Below, one piece after another: positions 9,550 through 20,057 of a stretch of DNA of 64,000 bases (position 1 is the first letter of the stretch; every line of letters starts with the position of its first letter). Position numbers and translations under genes: made by a program. Under the pieces are notes generated by a model. The model was given only the letters and a program-made list of their open reading frames with translations, did not search any database and was not told where the DNA came from. The stretch is from Heterocephalus glaber (lineage: Eukaryota; Chordata; Mammalia; Rodentia; Bathyergidae). The stretch is taken from positions 14,516,368-14,580,367 of the forward strand of contig NW_004624734.1 in the NCBI RefSeq assembly GCF_000247695.1, read 5' to 3'.

Positions 9550-11690
9550 TTTTCTCTCTATACACACTGCTGCCTCCTCTTCTTGCTGCCCCTCACCCTC
9601 AGCAGGGAAATGAGACCATCAGAGAACATCTACTCGCAGTACAAGTTCACTGCCTCCACCTCCCCACCTCTGGCCGTGTTCCATCGGGGGACCATCTTCC
9701 GTCCTACCTTCAGTGTATTCCTCCACCTGCAAACTGAATACTATCCCCTCCTGCCTTCTCTGGAACCTAATGCCAACATGCTCTCCTTCTCTCTCATCTA
9801 ATCAAACTGCCCTTTCAAACAATTCCTTCTATTGGCTTTTGAAAACAATGGATTTCCCAGATTAGAAAACAAATCTAAACAAATTTCACAATAATAAACT
9901 AAAGTAACAATCCTTCCTCAATCCTTTATCTCCTTGCAGCCAACATTCTGTTGAGCTCAGTCTCATTTGGCTCCTGTCCCCACGATCAGTTCTTCTGAAG
10001 AACTCTGCCTAATGACCTCCACATCAGTAAGGCTAATGACAAGTTCCATTCCAATCTATTTTGAATTCTCAGTACCATTCATCTTCCACGCCTTGCCTAT
10101 TGACATCCTTCTCCCTTGACTGAGTGGGCCAGCATTCTCCTAGTTTTCCTCCTGCCTCTTGCTGCTCCTTTCTTCTCCTTCCCCTTTACGGGGGATCCTC
10201 CTACATAGCAGACCAGATGCTGCTTCTTAAGGTTTAGTTTGGGTCTCTATCTTTTCTTCCTTTGTTCTCTCTCCATATATGGTGTCATCCACACTTGTAA
10301 CTTCTGCTGCCCCTTGTTTAGTCAAAAATTTATGTCTCCATCTAGAACTCTCTTTTGCGTTTTTCTATGTTCAACCTTTGTCATGGTATCTTCACCTGAA
10401 GGACTCAAGGTCTTTGTTAACTCAGTATGACCAACAGGAATCTGAAACTCATCAACTTTCCTCTTCCAGTCCAAATAAATGGACTTCCCACTAGAATCCC
10501 CACCCCAGCCAACACACCACTAGTCCATCAGTTATCTAACCCAAATAATCCAGTAATTACCTATTTTAGTCCATTTTGGGGGGCTTTGAAAGAATACCAT
10601 AGACTGGATGGATTTAAACAACCAAAATTTACTTCTTACTGCAATAGAAGCTGGGAAGTCCAAGATAAAATGCCGAAAGAGCTGATGTCTGGTGAGGTCC
10701 AGCCTTCTGGTTCATATGGCACCATTTCCCTGTGTTTCTGCCTGGTGCATAGGATGAGGGGATTTCTCTTTGGCCTCTATTATAAGGGTGCTAGTCTTAT
10801 TAATGAGAGCTTTAGCATCATGACCTGTTCACCTTCCAAAGTCTGTACCTCTTAATACTATCATGTCGGGGTTAGGATTTCAGCATATGAATTTGACATT
10901 CAGTGTTTAGCATTATCCCTGAAAACCTACCGTTACTCCTCATGGCCCATCTCCCAAGAGATATTTACTTTTGATACTTTTATATCTCTGCAGTTCTTTC
11001 CATTTCTTGTCCATTGTTCCTACTCCCACAATACCACTGTTCTTTTCTGGTTTGTCCCAGTAGCTTACTACCAGGGTTTCCTTGCCCACTCTTGCCTTGG
11101 CCTTGCTAATATCCGTGGTGCAGCTGGAGTATTTCTAAAATACACATTGGTTATGTCATTTCTCCTACCTGTGCTCCCCACTTCCACCCTGATACTCAAA
11201 CTGAGCATACCTCAACACTTACTGTTGTTCTTCTTATAAACGTTGAAAATCTTTATTTTGCTGATAGGGCCTTGTGTGGTTGGTTTGTCTACCCAAGTGC
11301 ACTTTACACCAAGCTTCATTTTACTCTGCACTGCACCTAATTTATCCTGTATCAGTTCCTTGGACACACCAGGTTCTTTCTCTCAACAGTAACTCTTTTG
11401 CCTCATCCTGGGAAATTCTCTTTCTACTTCTTTCTTTTTTGCCAAGTCTTTAGATCTCAGCTCTGCTGTTACTGTTGGCTTCCTCAGAAACCACCCTGCT
11501 TCCTTCAGAACCTCTTGTCCCTTCTAAAAACATGTAACTTCATAGCATTTAATTGAATCATGATATTTATTTGGTGATTACTTCATTGATATTGCTGTTC
11601 TTTATTGTACTTTTGAGCTCTGCAAAAGCAAAGATATTTGCTAGTACTGGTGAACAGTAGGTGTTAATCATATTGACTACTGTTTATTAA
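9550..11690 (+). mobile_element. Long L2 LINE remnant, split by an LTR
   Basis: A pyrimidine-rich plus-strand region carries L2-like blocks in order: 'ctgcctaatgacctccacat', 'ttctcctagttttcctcctg', 'ggttatgtcatttctcctac', 'gatagggccttgtgtggtt' and a 3' end with 'tcagctctgctgttactg' and 'gtactggtgaacagtaggtg'. L2 is an ancient CR1-clade LINE encoding a reverse transcriptase; here all frames are broken. The MaLR LTR at 10562-10917 interrupts it. The left boundary is uncertain; 11040-11690 is the better supported part. Confidence 0.5.
10562..10917 (-). mobile_element. ERVL-MaLR LTR inserted in L2
   Basis: Plus strand opens 'tttagtccattttg', continues 'gaataccatagactggatgg', 'gctgggaagtccaagataaa' and 'ctggtgaggtccagccttct', and closes 'cagtgtttagca', the antisense of an MST/MLT1-like LTR. 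L2-like sequence resumes on both sides, so this is the younger element. Confidence 0.65.
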
Positions 11691-12246
11691 GCCTCATTGT
11701 GTAATCATAGGAGATGGGGCTTATTCAGGTTTTGGAGGGATAAAACATGTAATTTGGGATCCTTCTTCAATAAAATAATGGATTATAGATATAACATAAC
11801 TGCAGCCTCCTTGAGAGAGACCCTTGCTGCTGATGCTTAAAATTCATTAACTTTACGATAGATATGCTTTTGGACAGAGTAAACTTTTTGTACAAAAGTG
11901 ACTGTTGGCTTGGCTGGGCCAGATGTAGTTGCTGAGAGAGGAGGGTTTGGAAATTGACATTGCACAGAGTTGAGCAATTCTCTCTGTGGATACCAGGCAG
12001 CTGAACCTGATGAGCTATATATGATAGGTCATCTGTGGCTGGCTTAGCCCACTGAATATACCCACCTCTACTCTGAGTGAAGAGAGGACACAGAGCAAAA
12101 GGTCAAAATCTCTGTCTTTTAAAAGCTTGCTGGTTAGAGATAAGAATTAAGTACATTTGGTATTCACAGCCCCACCTCATTTTGGGAACAAATGTTCTAT
12201 GTTTGCTTCCTTTGTATTATAGTTACAGATATTTTGGACCTTCAGA
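11691..12246. other. No recognised feature
   Basis: AT-rich; nothing beyond chance open frames. Confidence 0.5.
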
Positions 12247-12437
12247 TATTGTAGTGGTTGAATCATGACTCCCTAAAATGTATATCCACATTCTATTCCA
12301 AGGAACCTGTGAATGTGACTTTATTTGGAAATAGGGTCTTTGAACATGGAATTAATTTAAAGATCTCGTAGTGAGAGCATCCCGTACTATCCAGGTGGAC
12401 CCTAAATCCAATAACAAGTATCAACAGGCAGAAAGAC
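12247..12437 (+). mobile_element. MLT1-type LTR, 5' half
   Basis: 'gaatgtgactttatttggaa', 'atagggtctttgaacatgg' and 'ccaggtggaccctaaatcca' are the 5' half of an MLT1 LTR. The matching 3' half appears at 13625-13830, so about 1.2 kb of later insertions separate the two. Confidence 0.65.
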
Positions 12438-12681
12438 AAAATTACTACAAATTTAGTTTAAAGATCTAATTAGTTTTCCTCTGATTCTAGAATTGGGTGA
12501 CACTTCACTCCATGGAACACAATGAATGTTCTGATGAGTTGGGCAGGTGAGGTTAACTCTGTCAGCAGAAAATGGCTGAAGAAAGCAGGAACAGAGCATG
12601 AGATCTGAAATCCATCATCTCGAAATTGCTTTCCTTGGAGTTTAAAGAATGGGGAGTTTGTTACTATGTTGATACTCTTAG
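12438..12681. other. Left arm of an unnamed insertion inside the MLT1
   Basis: This segment and 13477-13624 together lie between the two MLT1 halves and outside the MaLR LTRs. Shared style ('aatttagtttaaagatctaa' on the left, 'aaagtttagtttaattatgt' on the right) suggests the two arms of one older repeat, or of MLT1-associated internal sequence, that I cannot name. Confidence 0.35.
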
Positions 12682-12746
12682 TTAGCTATTCTGTTGCTGG
12701 GAGCTGGGACAAAATACTGGACATCTGCAACTTAAAGCAGGAGAGG

Positions 12747-13086
12747 TGTATTGGTCACTTTTCTGTCACAGACACAATACTCAACACCTGCAACTTAAAA
12801 GAAGGTAGAATTATTTGGGCTGATCGCTTTAGTCCACGATCAGCAGGTTCCAAGGCAGAAATCGGATAGCAGAGGGACATGGTGGAGCAAAAAATACTCA
12901 ACCCATGGCAGGCAGGAAGGAGAGAGGGAAGAGAGGAGCCAGAAAGATTATATTCCTTAGGTCACACCCTCAGTGATCCGATTCTTACCACGCCCCACCT
13001 TCTAATAACAAGTCAGCACACCCTCATGATCTAATTGCTTTCTACACACATGAGAATTTGAGGACTATTTTAGATCCAAACCATAA
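12747..13086 (-). mobile_element. Inner MaLR LTR nested in the outer one
   Basis: Begins 'tgtattggtcacttttctgt' and ends 'tagatccaaaccataa'. Its body ('ccacgatcagcaggttccaa', 'ggcagaaatcgg') aligns with the outer element's own 'gatcagctggctccaaggca', so two members of one family lie in the same orientation. The 5-bp flanks (agagg and tgagt) agree at only three positions, so the duplication is decayed or the ends are off by a base or two. Confidence 0.65.
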
Positions 13087-13209
13087 TGAGTTTATTTGGC
13101 TTACAGTTTCGAAGGGTTCAGTCTATGATCAGCTGGCTCCAAGGCAGAAACATGATAGAAAGACACGCTGGAGGAAATCTGCTAAACCATGGCAGCCAGA
13201 AAAGCAGAA

Positions 13210-13212
<3 letters not shown>

Positions 13213-13252
<40 letters not shown>
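13213..13252. repeat. (GA)n microsatellite inside MaLR LTR
   Basis: About 20 GA units grown from the short GAGA tract normally present at this place in the LTR. Confidence 0.95.
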
Positions 13253-13255
<3 letters not shown>

Positions 13256-13624
13256 AGAGTGGCCAAAAATAAGAATATACACTTCTAGGTCACAGACTCA
13301 GTGCCTGTCACTTCCTACAAAGCCTGACCTCCTAACAGCACATTCAGCTCTGGAGTTATCAATGGATTAATCCACGGATGAGTATAGCACATCCATGATC
13401 CAATACCTTCCAAACCCACACCTCTGAATACATGAGTTGATTAGGGGACATTTTAGATCTAAGCCATAGCACTTAGGTTGACTGGAATCTTCTATTCTTT
13501 TGAAAAACTGACCAATTTCAAAGTTTAGTTTAATTATGTACTTAGTAGAAATGACCCTATTCTGGTTTGATCTGGTTTGCTGGGAGGCAGAGGCTTCTCT
13601 AAGACAATAGCCTCCCATAAAATT

Positions 13625-13830
13625 GTTTAAAATGTGTCTTTATAAGGGGCTGTGAAGACTGAGGTGGAGAGTGGAGTGATACAACCACAAGCTAAGGAAT
13701 CCTTGGGCCCACTAGAAGTTGTATTTTTCTCTAGAGATTTTGGAGGCCCTGCCACATTTTGATTTTAATCATCTCATGTCCAGAACATAGAATAAATTTC
13801 TACTGTATTTTGCTATTAAATTAATGATAA
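13625..13830 (+). mobile_element. MLT1-type LTR, 3' half
   Basis: 'ggagtgatacaaccacaagc', 'taaggaatccttgggcccac', 'cctgccacattttgatttta' and 'gaataaatttctactgtat' give the 3' half of an MLT1 LTR with its polyadenylation region, in the orientation and order that completes 12247-12437. Confidence 0.6.
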
Positions 13831-14714
13831 TTTGTTAGTTTTGCAAAACTAACATAAAAGTGTCTCTAACTTACATCTATTTCCAATTCCTTTTTCAATC
13901 ATTATTTTTGCCAGCCTTCAAAGTGAATGTATGGTCTTAACTAACACAAATTAGTGTCTACTTTAAAATTTTCATTGATATCAAACTCTAATCATGAGTC
14001 ATTTTTTCTAGGCTCCTCAATTTGAGGGAGAGATATTACAGTGTGCTGAGTAGAAAGCAGATATTCCCAGAAATTGAGAGCTGTGCTGTGCCCCTCAAGT
14101 CTCTAAGAAATACCCTGGTAATTAGGGAACACAAATAATACATATTAGTGGTGGTCATTTGTACCTAGTTGATAAATTGAATTTTTTCTTTGTAACATAT
14201 CTGGCAATTACTTATATAAGTAGAAGTTTAATCTTTATCTGACCTGTATTTGGGAGGTTTTTAGCTTAGCTGGTCTAGGGAATATGGCTTTTATGATGTG
14301 AGATTAGGAGACAGAAGCTGCTTTTTTGGGAGAACGTGTCTATCAAAGTCAAGATGTAAGACAGGAAGCCCCTTCCTTTGCCTGTCAAAATCAGTAGGGA
14401 AAGAATAGTGATAAATCAGTGTAATAACAGTGGCAATGAACTGTCGGCTTGGTGAGGGAGTCTGGATAAATTTCCCTTTTCAAGCTATCAGTTTTAAGCA
14501 AATAAAAGGCCTAAAGCAAAGAGTAAAAATAATGGCTATAAACCAAGAGAATAACTTTAGATACAGGAGATATTAACTGACAGAATTTCCATTTTCCTAC
14601 TTGCTCTTCAAGGATGACTAGGCACTGTAAAACCTCATTAAATCAAAGATTTTACATTTGTGATTTCTTTTTACCTCCAACAAGAGCTACACTTCAAGTT
14701 CCTTATTTACCTCT
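13831..14714. other. No recognised feature
   Basis: AT-rich unique-looking sequence. No gene, RNA or repeat I can support. Confidence 0.5.
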
Positions 14715-14965
14715 GCTTCCTCAGTGCCTTACACTGGTAATAATAATGATAATGACAACACTCATAAACATATGTTTCATATTTACCTTCACTTATCCTT
14801 GAAACAAAGCTAAGAGGAAGGTGCTCTCATTATTTCTATTTGCACACAGGAAAACAGAGATGAAGCAAGGTAAAGCAGGTTGCCTAAGTCACACAGTTAG
14901 TAGGAGTGGATTTGCATTTGAACCTAGGTGGTCAAGCTTCAGAAACCGTGATCTTTGCAGCTTGA
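14715..14965 (-). repeat. MIR SINE remnant
   Basis: 'aaacagagatgaagcaaggt', 'gcctaagtcacacagttagt' and 'gcatttgaacctaggtggtc' follow antisense MIR. Confidence 0.65.
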
Positions 14966-14994
14966 GAAAGATCCAAAATGCTCAGTGAGTAATA

Positions 14995-15245
14995 ACAGTA
15001 AATTCAGTCATGCTGAGCACTTACAACCTGCCTGATACTATTGCCTTTTCCATGTCTTAACTTATTTAATATCCCTAAGTACTTATTTATTTATGAGTAC
15101 AGTACTCTTTGATCTCTGAGATTTCATGTAAGGAAACTGAGGCCTTGGGCCCAGGAATTGCCCAAAATTTACAGCTATTAAGTGTTAATGGCAGATTTCC
15201 AAGCCACAATATTTGACTTGTCATTAGTACTCCTAACCATGAAGC
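14995..15245 (-). repeat. MIR SINE remnant (second, same orientation)
   Basis: 'gctgagcacttacaacctgc', 'gtaaggaaactgaggccttg' and 'aaaatttacagctattaagt' follow antisense MIR. It abuts the copy at 14715-14965 in the same orientation. The two are clearly different copies by sequence, so this is not a recent tandem duplication. Confidence 0.65.
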
Positions 15246-15499
15246 AGTTACATTTCTCACATGAACAAATCATGAAACTGATCTTCACCATAGCTATAGG
15301 GGCAAAGAGCCTCTCTATAAATCATAATTGCCATATTTTAAAAGCAGTTTAGAAACAACCATTTGCTACAATACATTCATAAAGAGGAAAATAAAAATGG
15401 AGTAGCATTGGCTTGAAGCACTTGAAATAGTGTTGATCTCAAACACATTCACAGTTCAGTGTCTGAACTGGGCTGTAGACATTTTTACTTCTCAGTCCC

Positions 15500-15934
15500 T
15501 ATCTTAGTTCCTTTTCTCATGGTCGAGACAAAATACCTGACACCCAATGTTAAAGGAGGAAAGGTTCACTGTAGCTCACAGTTTGTAGAGGTTTCAATGC
15601 ATAGGCTGGCTCCAACCAAGGCAGATTGGTGTGGCACATGGATATTGCAGAGGAGAAATAGTTCATGACAGGCAGAAGTCAGCAAAGCAGTGAAGTAGCA
15701 AAGCAGCAAGCCATGAGAGTGAGTTACAACAGCAGCCCTCTTGCTGTTCCTTATATTCTATCTAGGCTACCCACTCTTACAGCAGGTAGCACTCACACTC
15801 AGGGTGGGGCACCCTTAATCCTAGCATCACACCTTTAATTCTAGCATCACACACTCTAGATCCAGGCACCTCCATAAAGCTCCACCTATAACTTCATGAG
15901 GTTTTGGGGGGACATCTAGTTACAAGCCTTAACA
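15500..15934 (-). mobile_element. MaLR-type LTR with exact 5-bp target duplication
   Basis: Begins 'tatcttagttccttttctc', contains 'gacaaaatacctgacaccca', 'aaaggaggaaaggttcac' and 'tatattctatctaggctacc', and ends 'acaagccttaaca'. It is flanked by gtccc at 15495-15499 and 15935-15939. The subfamily is the one at 48258-48699 (shared 'aaaatacctgacaccca' and 'ctatctaggcta'), distinct from the 12.7-13.5 kb pair. Confidence 0.8.
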
Positions 15935-15939
15935 GTCCC

Positions 15940-16370
15940 TGTGCAAGTTGACCTTTAAACTGGGCCAAACTGGAGATTCCTGAAACAGTTATCCTTTACT
16001 AACTTGTACAACAGTCCCCTTCAGTCAAACTTTGCAGAGACAGACTATACCAAAGCCCTTGTAGAGCAGTTTAACTTTTGAGAGCACCGGTCATTATGGT
16101 AGACTAACAAGTGCTGTAACTCCACCCTCCCTGTAGTTTAGAGCTATAAACATAGCTGCCATTTTGTAAAACTTCCTAGCTCATTTCCAAGATTGTTTGA
16201 GTCTCTATTTTCTCAGATTCCAGTTCTAGTTACTCCAAATAAATGTGATTTCCTTTGTTCTCAGCTAGGTTGATTTTACTCTCAGTCAACATAAGCAACT
16301 CATTCAAGATTATTGTGGACTTCATAAAAGCAGCTTTCCTAGCTCTTTAAAGTGGGGAGACAGCAACACT
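15940..16370. other. No recognised feature
   Basis: No ORF or repeat recognised. Confidence 0.45.
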
Positions 16371-16530
16371 TTGCTACCCAAAGTGTCCTCAGACTAGTAG
16401 CCCTGGTATCACCTGAGGACATTTTAGAAATGCATAAGCTCAAGCTCTTTCAAGATCCATGAGTCAGAATCTGCATTTTAACAAGTTCTTTGGGTGATTC
16501 AATGCAAATTGAAATCTGAGAAATGCTTCT
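16371..16530 (-). mobile_element. MER20-like hAT-Charlie element
   Basis: 'ttgctacccaaagtgtcctc', 'ggtatcacctgaggacattt', 'tcagaatctgcattttaac' and 'aatctgagaaatgctt' follow the antisense of MER20, a short non-autonomous hAT-Charlie element of placental mammals. Confidence 0.6.
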
Positions 16531-16534
16531 TTGG

Positions 16535-16685
16535 TGAGCAGCTCTCAAATTTTGTCTGCCTATAAGAGTCAGCTAGGAAGCAGAAAGTTGGATTTAATTG
16601 ATTTGGGGGTGTACCCTGAGCAATGAGACATTAAAATCCTTTCAGGCAATGCTAATTCAAAGTCAAGGTGAAGAACCACTGAACT
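16535..16685. mobile_element. Probable hAT-Charlie fragment
   Basis: Left edge 'gagcagctctcaaattttg' and right edge 'caaggtgaagaaccactgaa' resemble diverged inverted ends (gcagttctcaaa ... tgaagaaccactg). The interior keeps 'aagagtcagctaggaagc', like the 'aatcacctggggagc' block of Charlie MITEs. Confidence 0.4.
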
Positions 16686-16689
16686 AGTG

Positions 16690-16840
16690 CAATGGTTCTT
16701 AACCTTGGCTGCACATTAGCATCATCTGGGGAGCTTTAAAAAAATCATGAGGTCCAATCAATCTGTCAAAAATGGGTGACATTTTTCAAAAGGCTTTCCC
16801 TAGTGATTTTATTGGGCAGCCAAGGGTGAAAACAACAGGT
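16690..16840 (+). mobile_element. MER5A-like hAT-Charlie element
   Basis: 'caatggttcttaaccttggc', 'tgcacattagcatcatctgg' and 'ggagctttaaaaaaat' are close to the left half of MER5A; the right end 'gggcagccaagggtgaaaac' is its degraded inverted end. Confidence 0.65.
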
Positions 16841-16886
16841 ATAAGAGACCAAGCCTGAGTTTTGGAGTGCTTTGGTCCTATAGTTA

Positions 16887-17065
16887 GTTCTTTACTCAAC
16901 AAGTATTTATTGCACTCACTTTTTAGTCATACAGGCAGTGTCATGGGTATTAGAGCTGTGTAACAGCAATCAGACACAATCCTTGAACTTGGATGTGAAC
17001 TGGGCCAGTTACTTATCTTTTCCCAGCCTCAATTTTCTTAAGGGTGGAATGTGATATACAGGACT
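16887..17065. repeat. Old LINE/MIR scraps
   Basis: 'ctcaacaagtatttattgca' with 'caggcagtgtcatgggtatt' resembles the 'tatttattgagcacctactatg' class of ancient repeats, followed by a plus-strand MIR-like 'gggccagttacttatctttt' and 'cctcaattttcttaaggg'. Weak. Confidence 0.35.
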
Positions 17066-19590
17066 GGCCTTGTTTCAAGTGATTGTCTGCTCATGTCACA
17101 TTCAGGACAGATTCCTGCCATCCAGCTGAGTGGGTAGCTGACCTCAGGTCTCTACCCTCTGGAAGGCCACAGCTGATTCAATAGGAGGTGAACACTTAAC
17201 CAAGAATGCTCAGTCTGTGGGTTGGATTGCTGTAATTTGGGTCATTAGCAAAGTAATGATTAATTGGTTGTGTTCTTGGACTAGAAATATAGTTTGCTGG
17301 AATTAGAATTATGACTGAGAGGATGATTGAAGTTTGTGAGTGAGAGCCCATTTTCTCCTAAGGGAGCTGACTTCCCTGAAAGTGCCCTTCCCAGAATGCC
17401 TTGCAGGGGGGTGCATGCCTGCAGAATGAAGCAGGTGCCTTGCAGAGGCCCCAAGGACAGCATTTTGGCTTGGATGCCCACACAGTGCTATGGCTTACTC
17501 GTCTCTTTCTTGGGGCTTCCACTGAACAATGCAGCAGCTGTTTATAAGGAAAAGATTATTGATATTAATTCTAGGATAATATGGGGGAAATATTTTTTGT
17601 CTGCTGAGTCTTACATGATATGAGGCACATTTAAATCTGTGACTTTATGAGGGAAATGGTATTTTCCATAATCTAAGCAAACTGGTGCCAAGGAGGCATC
17701 TGCACCAGTTAACAGGTTAAAGCAAGGTCTGTCTGGTTTCAAAATTTGTGCTCTTTTCACACCATGTGATGTTTCCTATACTTTTTAATTTGACTTTTGA
17801 ATGTATACTTTTTATGGATGGTTGCGATTTTGCTTGGGAGAATTTCCTAAGGACTTTTTTCCCCACTAAACTGTTTTTGTTTTTTAGAAAAGTGAGAATT
17901 TATATTATCATTATTATCTACAGAAGAGGGCCTCCCTTCTCTTAGGTATGTATTTACCTATTACTCTGCAAATCCTTCTAGAAAAGGAAATTATGTTAAA
18001 GTTAAGCCAAATCAGGATCAGTTCTGTGCTCTGTAAACTTTTTTTTCTTAAGTTTCTTATTTCTTCCCTCTTGTGCAAGTATAAGAGCCCACACTGGGTG
18101 GTGTGAAGGATGTTAGAGACATTTGATGGATTCTCATGATTCTGGAAATTGTTATCAAGCCCTTCTATACTTCGGTTAGTATCAATATATTGTACTGAAA
18201 GTACATCTAATCTCATGTTTGGAATGATTTATTGGGTAGAGTCACCAGCTAAGTTTTGAAAGAATGGAATACTAGACGGATAATTTTCTATTAAGTTAGA
18301 GATGTGCCATCCAAAATGTTAGTCAAAGCTACATATGAGAAGACAAGTGAGCACTTGCATGTGCTGTTTGAATTGAGATGTGCAGTATGTAGGTATAAAA
18401 TACACTCTGAATTTCTGTAACAACCATTCAAAGGAAAGTAAAATATTTTATTAAATGTTTTTATACTGAAATATTTTATCTTGATTCTATGTTGAAATGA
18501 TGCAATTTTGGACATATTAAATTAAATATAAAATATTAGAACTGATTATATCTGTTGCTGTTTAATGTGGCTGCTGGAAAATTAAAAATTCCATAGGTGG
18601 CTTGCATTGTATTTCTGCTGGACTAGGCTGAACTAGAGCCTGTAGGTAGAGCAGAGAGAGTTGCAAAGCCTTTGCAGAGCTAATGCTTCTGAGTGCAGTA
18701 GTGGTGGAAGCCAGTAAGGATGAAGGAAAGCAAAGAAATGGTAACAAAGAAGGGTTTGAATTTTGTCCTATTTCACATTTTTGCTACTTATGCAACTTAC
18801 TTTGCCCCAAAGGCAAAGATTCCATTGAAAGTACAACCTGCTGGTAAGAAATCTGACTGTGTTCTTTTCTTCTGTTTGTGCTGTAAGTAGAACTAAGCCA
18901 TCATCAAAATTTAGCTGACACTCTAGCTGATGGTTAACCAGAAACCTAGCTCCCTGCTGGCTGCCATGGCACTCTGGCCCTGAAAATAATGACTTCTGGG
19001 CACACACTGTCTCTTGAGGCCCTAGGAAGGGATTTTCAAATGCAGTGGGGTTGTTGTTAGGATGTGATGAATATTCTCTGGGCTGCTGAGTCAAGGCTGG
19101 GAGCCTCAGGCCCACCTGGCCCTGGCACATCAGCTCAGCCAGGGAAGTCAGGCTCGGCTCTGGGAAAGGCCCAGTCTACTTGGAAGGCTTGAATTGTTGG
19201 CTCCAATCCCTGCATGTTCTCTAGAAGATTTGGAACTTCTTCCTGGGACTTATTTCTACTCAGAAAACTCTATAGCAACTCTGGAGATTACCTGGGGTTC
19301 TGTACTTGGATGATTTTCAACAGATTGGTATAAGCTTTCTCTCTCTTTTTTTTTTTCCTCTTGGCTTCATTACAGTGATATACTGTATATTTTCACTCAA
19401 AGTTAGATTATTAATATATAAATGTACTCTTCTTCAAAGAGATATGATGTGATAAAATTACTCCTGTAGCATAAAGATGAGGCGCTTATCTGCATCAACA
19501 TATGGTGAGTCTTAAAAAGTTTTGAAGGATGATCTTTTCAGTGTCTGATTCCTTAATTTCAATTGGGTAAAGCAAGAGCTATTTTACCAC
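17066..19590. other. 2.5 kb without a recognised gene or repeat
   Basis: The longest frames (98 codons plus at 17327-17623; 120 codons minus at 18768-19130; 100 codons minus at 17914-18216) show no motif, signal, domain or codon pattern I trust. As the longest repeat-poor stretch of the left half, it is where an exon or conserved non-coding element would most plausibly hide. Confidence 0.4.
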
Positions 19591-20035
19591 CATGATGGTT
19601 AATTTTATGCAACAACTTGACTGGGCTATGGGATGCCTACATAAATATTATTTCTGGGTGTGTCTATGAGGGTGTCTCCTGAAGAGATCAACATTTGAAT
19701 TGGTGGACTCAGTAAAGCATACAGCTTCCTCATGTGGGAGGGCATCTTCTGATCCTTTGAGGATTTAAACAGAGCAAAAGGTAGAGAAAGACACCCCAAC
19801 CCTCTTTCTTCCTGCCTGCTTTCTTGAGCTGGGACATCTCATCTGTTGCCCTTAAACTGGAATCTATACTCTTTACTCTCTTGATTCTTAGCCCTTCAGA
19901 TTCAAGCTAATTTATATCACTGAATCTACTGGGTCTCTAGCTTCTAGATGTCAGATCACAGGGCTTCCCAGCTTCCAAAGTAAATAAGCTAGTTCCTCCT
20001 ACTGGTTCTGTTTGGAGAACTCTAATGTATCAGGA
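19591..20035 (+). mobile_element. MLT2-type ERVL LTR
   Basis: 'gatggttaattttatgcaac', 'aacttgactgggctatggg', 'tgaattggtggactcagtaa', 'ctgggtctctagcttctaga' and 'ctactggttctgtttggaga' follow an MLT2 LTR from end to end. It is a remnant of class III (ERVL) integration with no interior next to it, so probably a solo LTR. Confidence 0.7.
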
Positions 20036-20057
20036 TACTAATGTAAATCAGCTCGCT

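Larger units (their letters stand above)
12682..13471 (-). mobile_element. Outer MaLR LTR, itself interrupted
   Basis: The left part (12682-12746) reads 'ctattctgttgctggg', 'gacaaaatactggacatctg' and the right part (13088-13471) resumes 'ttatttggcttacagtttcg' and ends 'gatctaagccatagca'. A 5-bp duplication cttag sits at 12677-12681 and 13472-13476, as expected for ERVL-class integration. A second LTR of the same family (12747-13086) has landed inside it, and its GA-rich centre has expanded into a microsatellite. Confidence 0.72.

Noticed and set aside
9170..9565. 131-codon minus frame overlapping a 139-codon plus frame
   Set aside because: Overlapping opposite frames in mildly GC-rich DNA, with L2-like sequence at the right side. 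No motif.
18768..19130. 120-codon minus frame
   Set aside because: Considered as a possible exon because the region is repeat-poor, but no family, splice-site or start context stands out.
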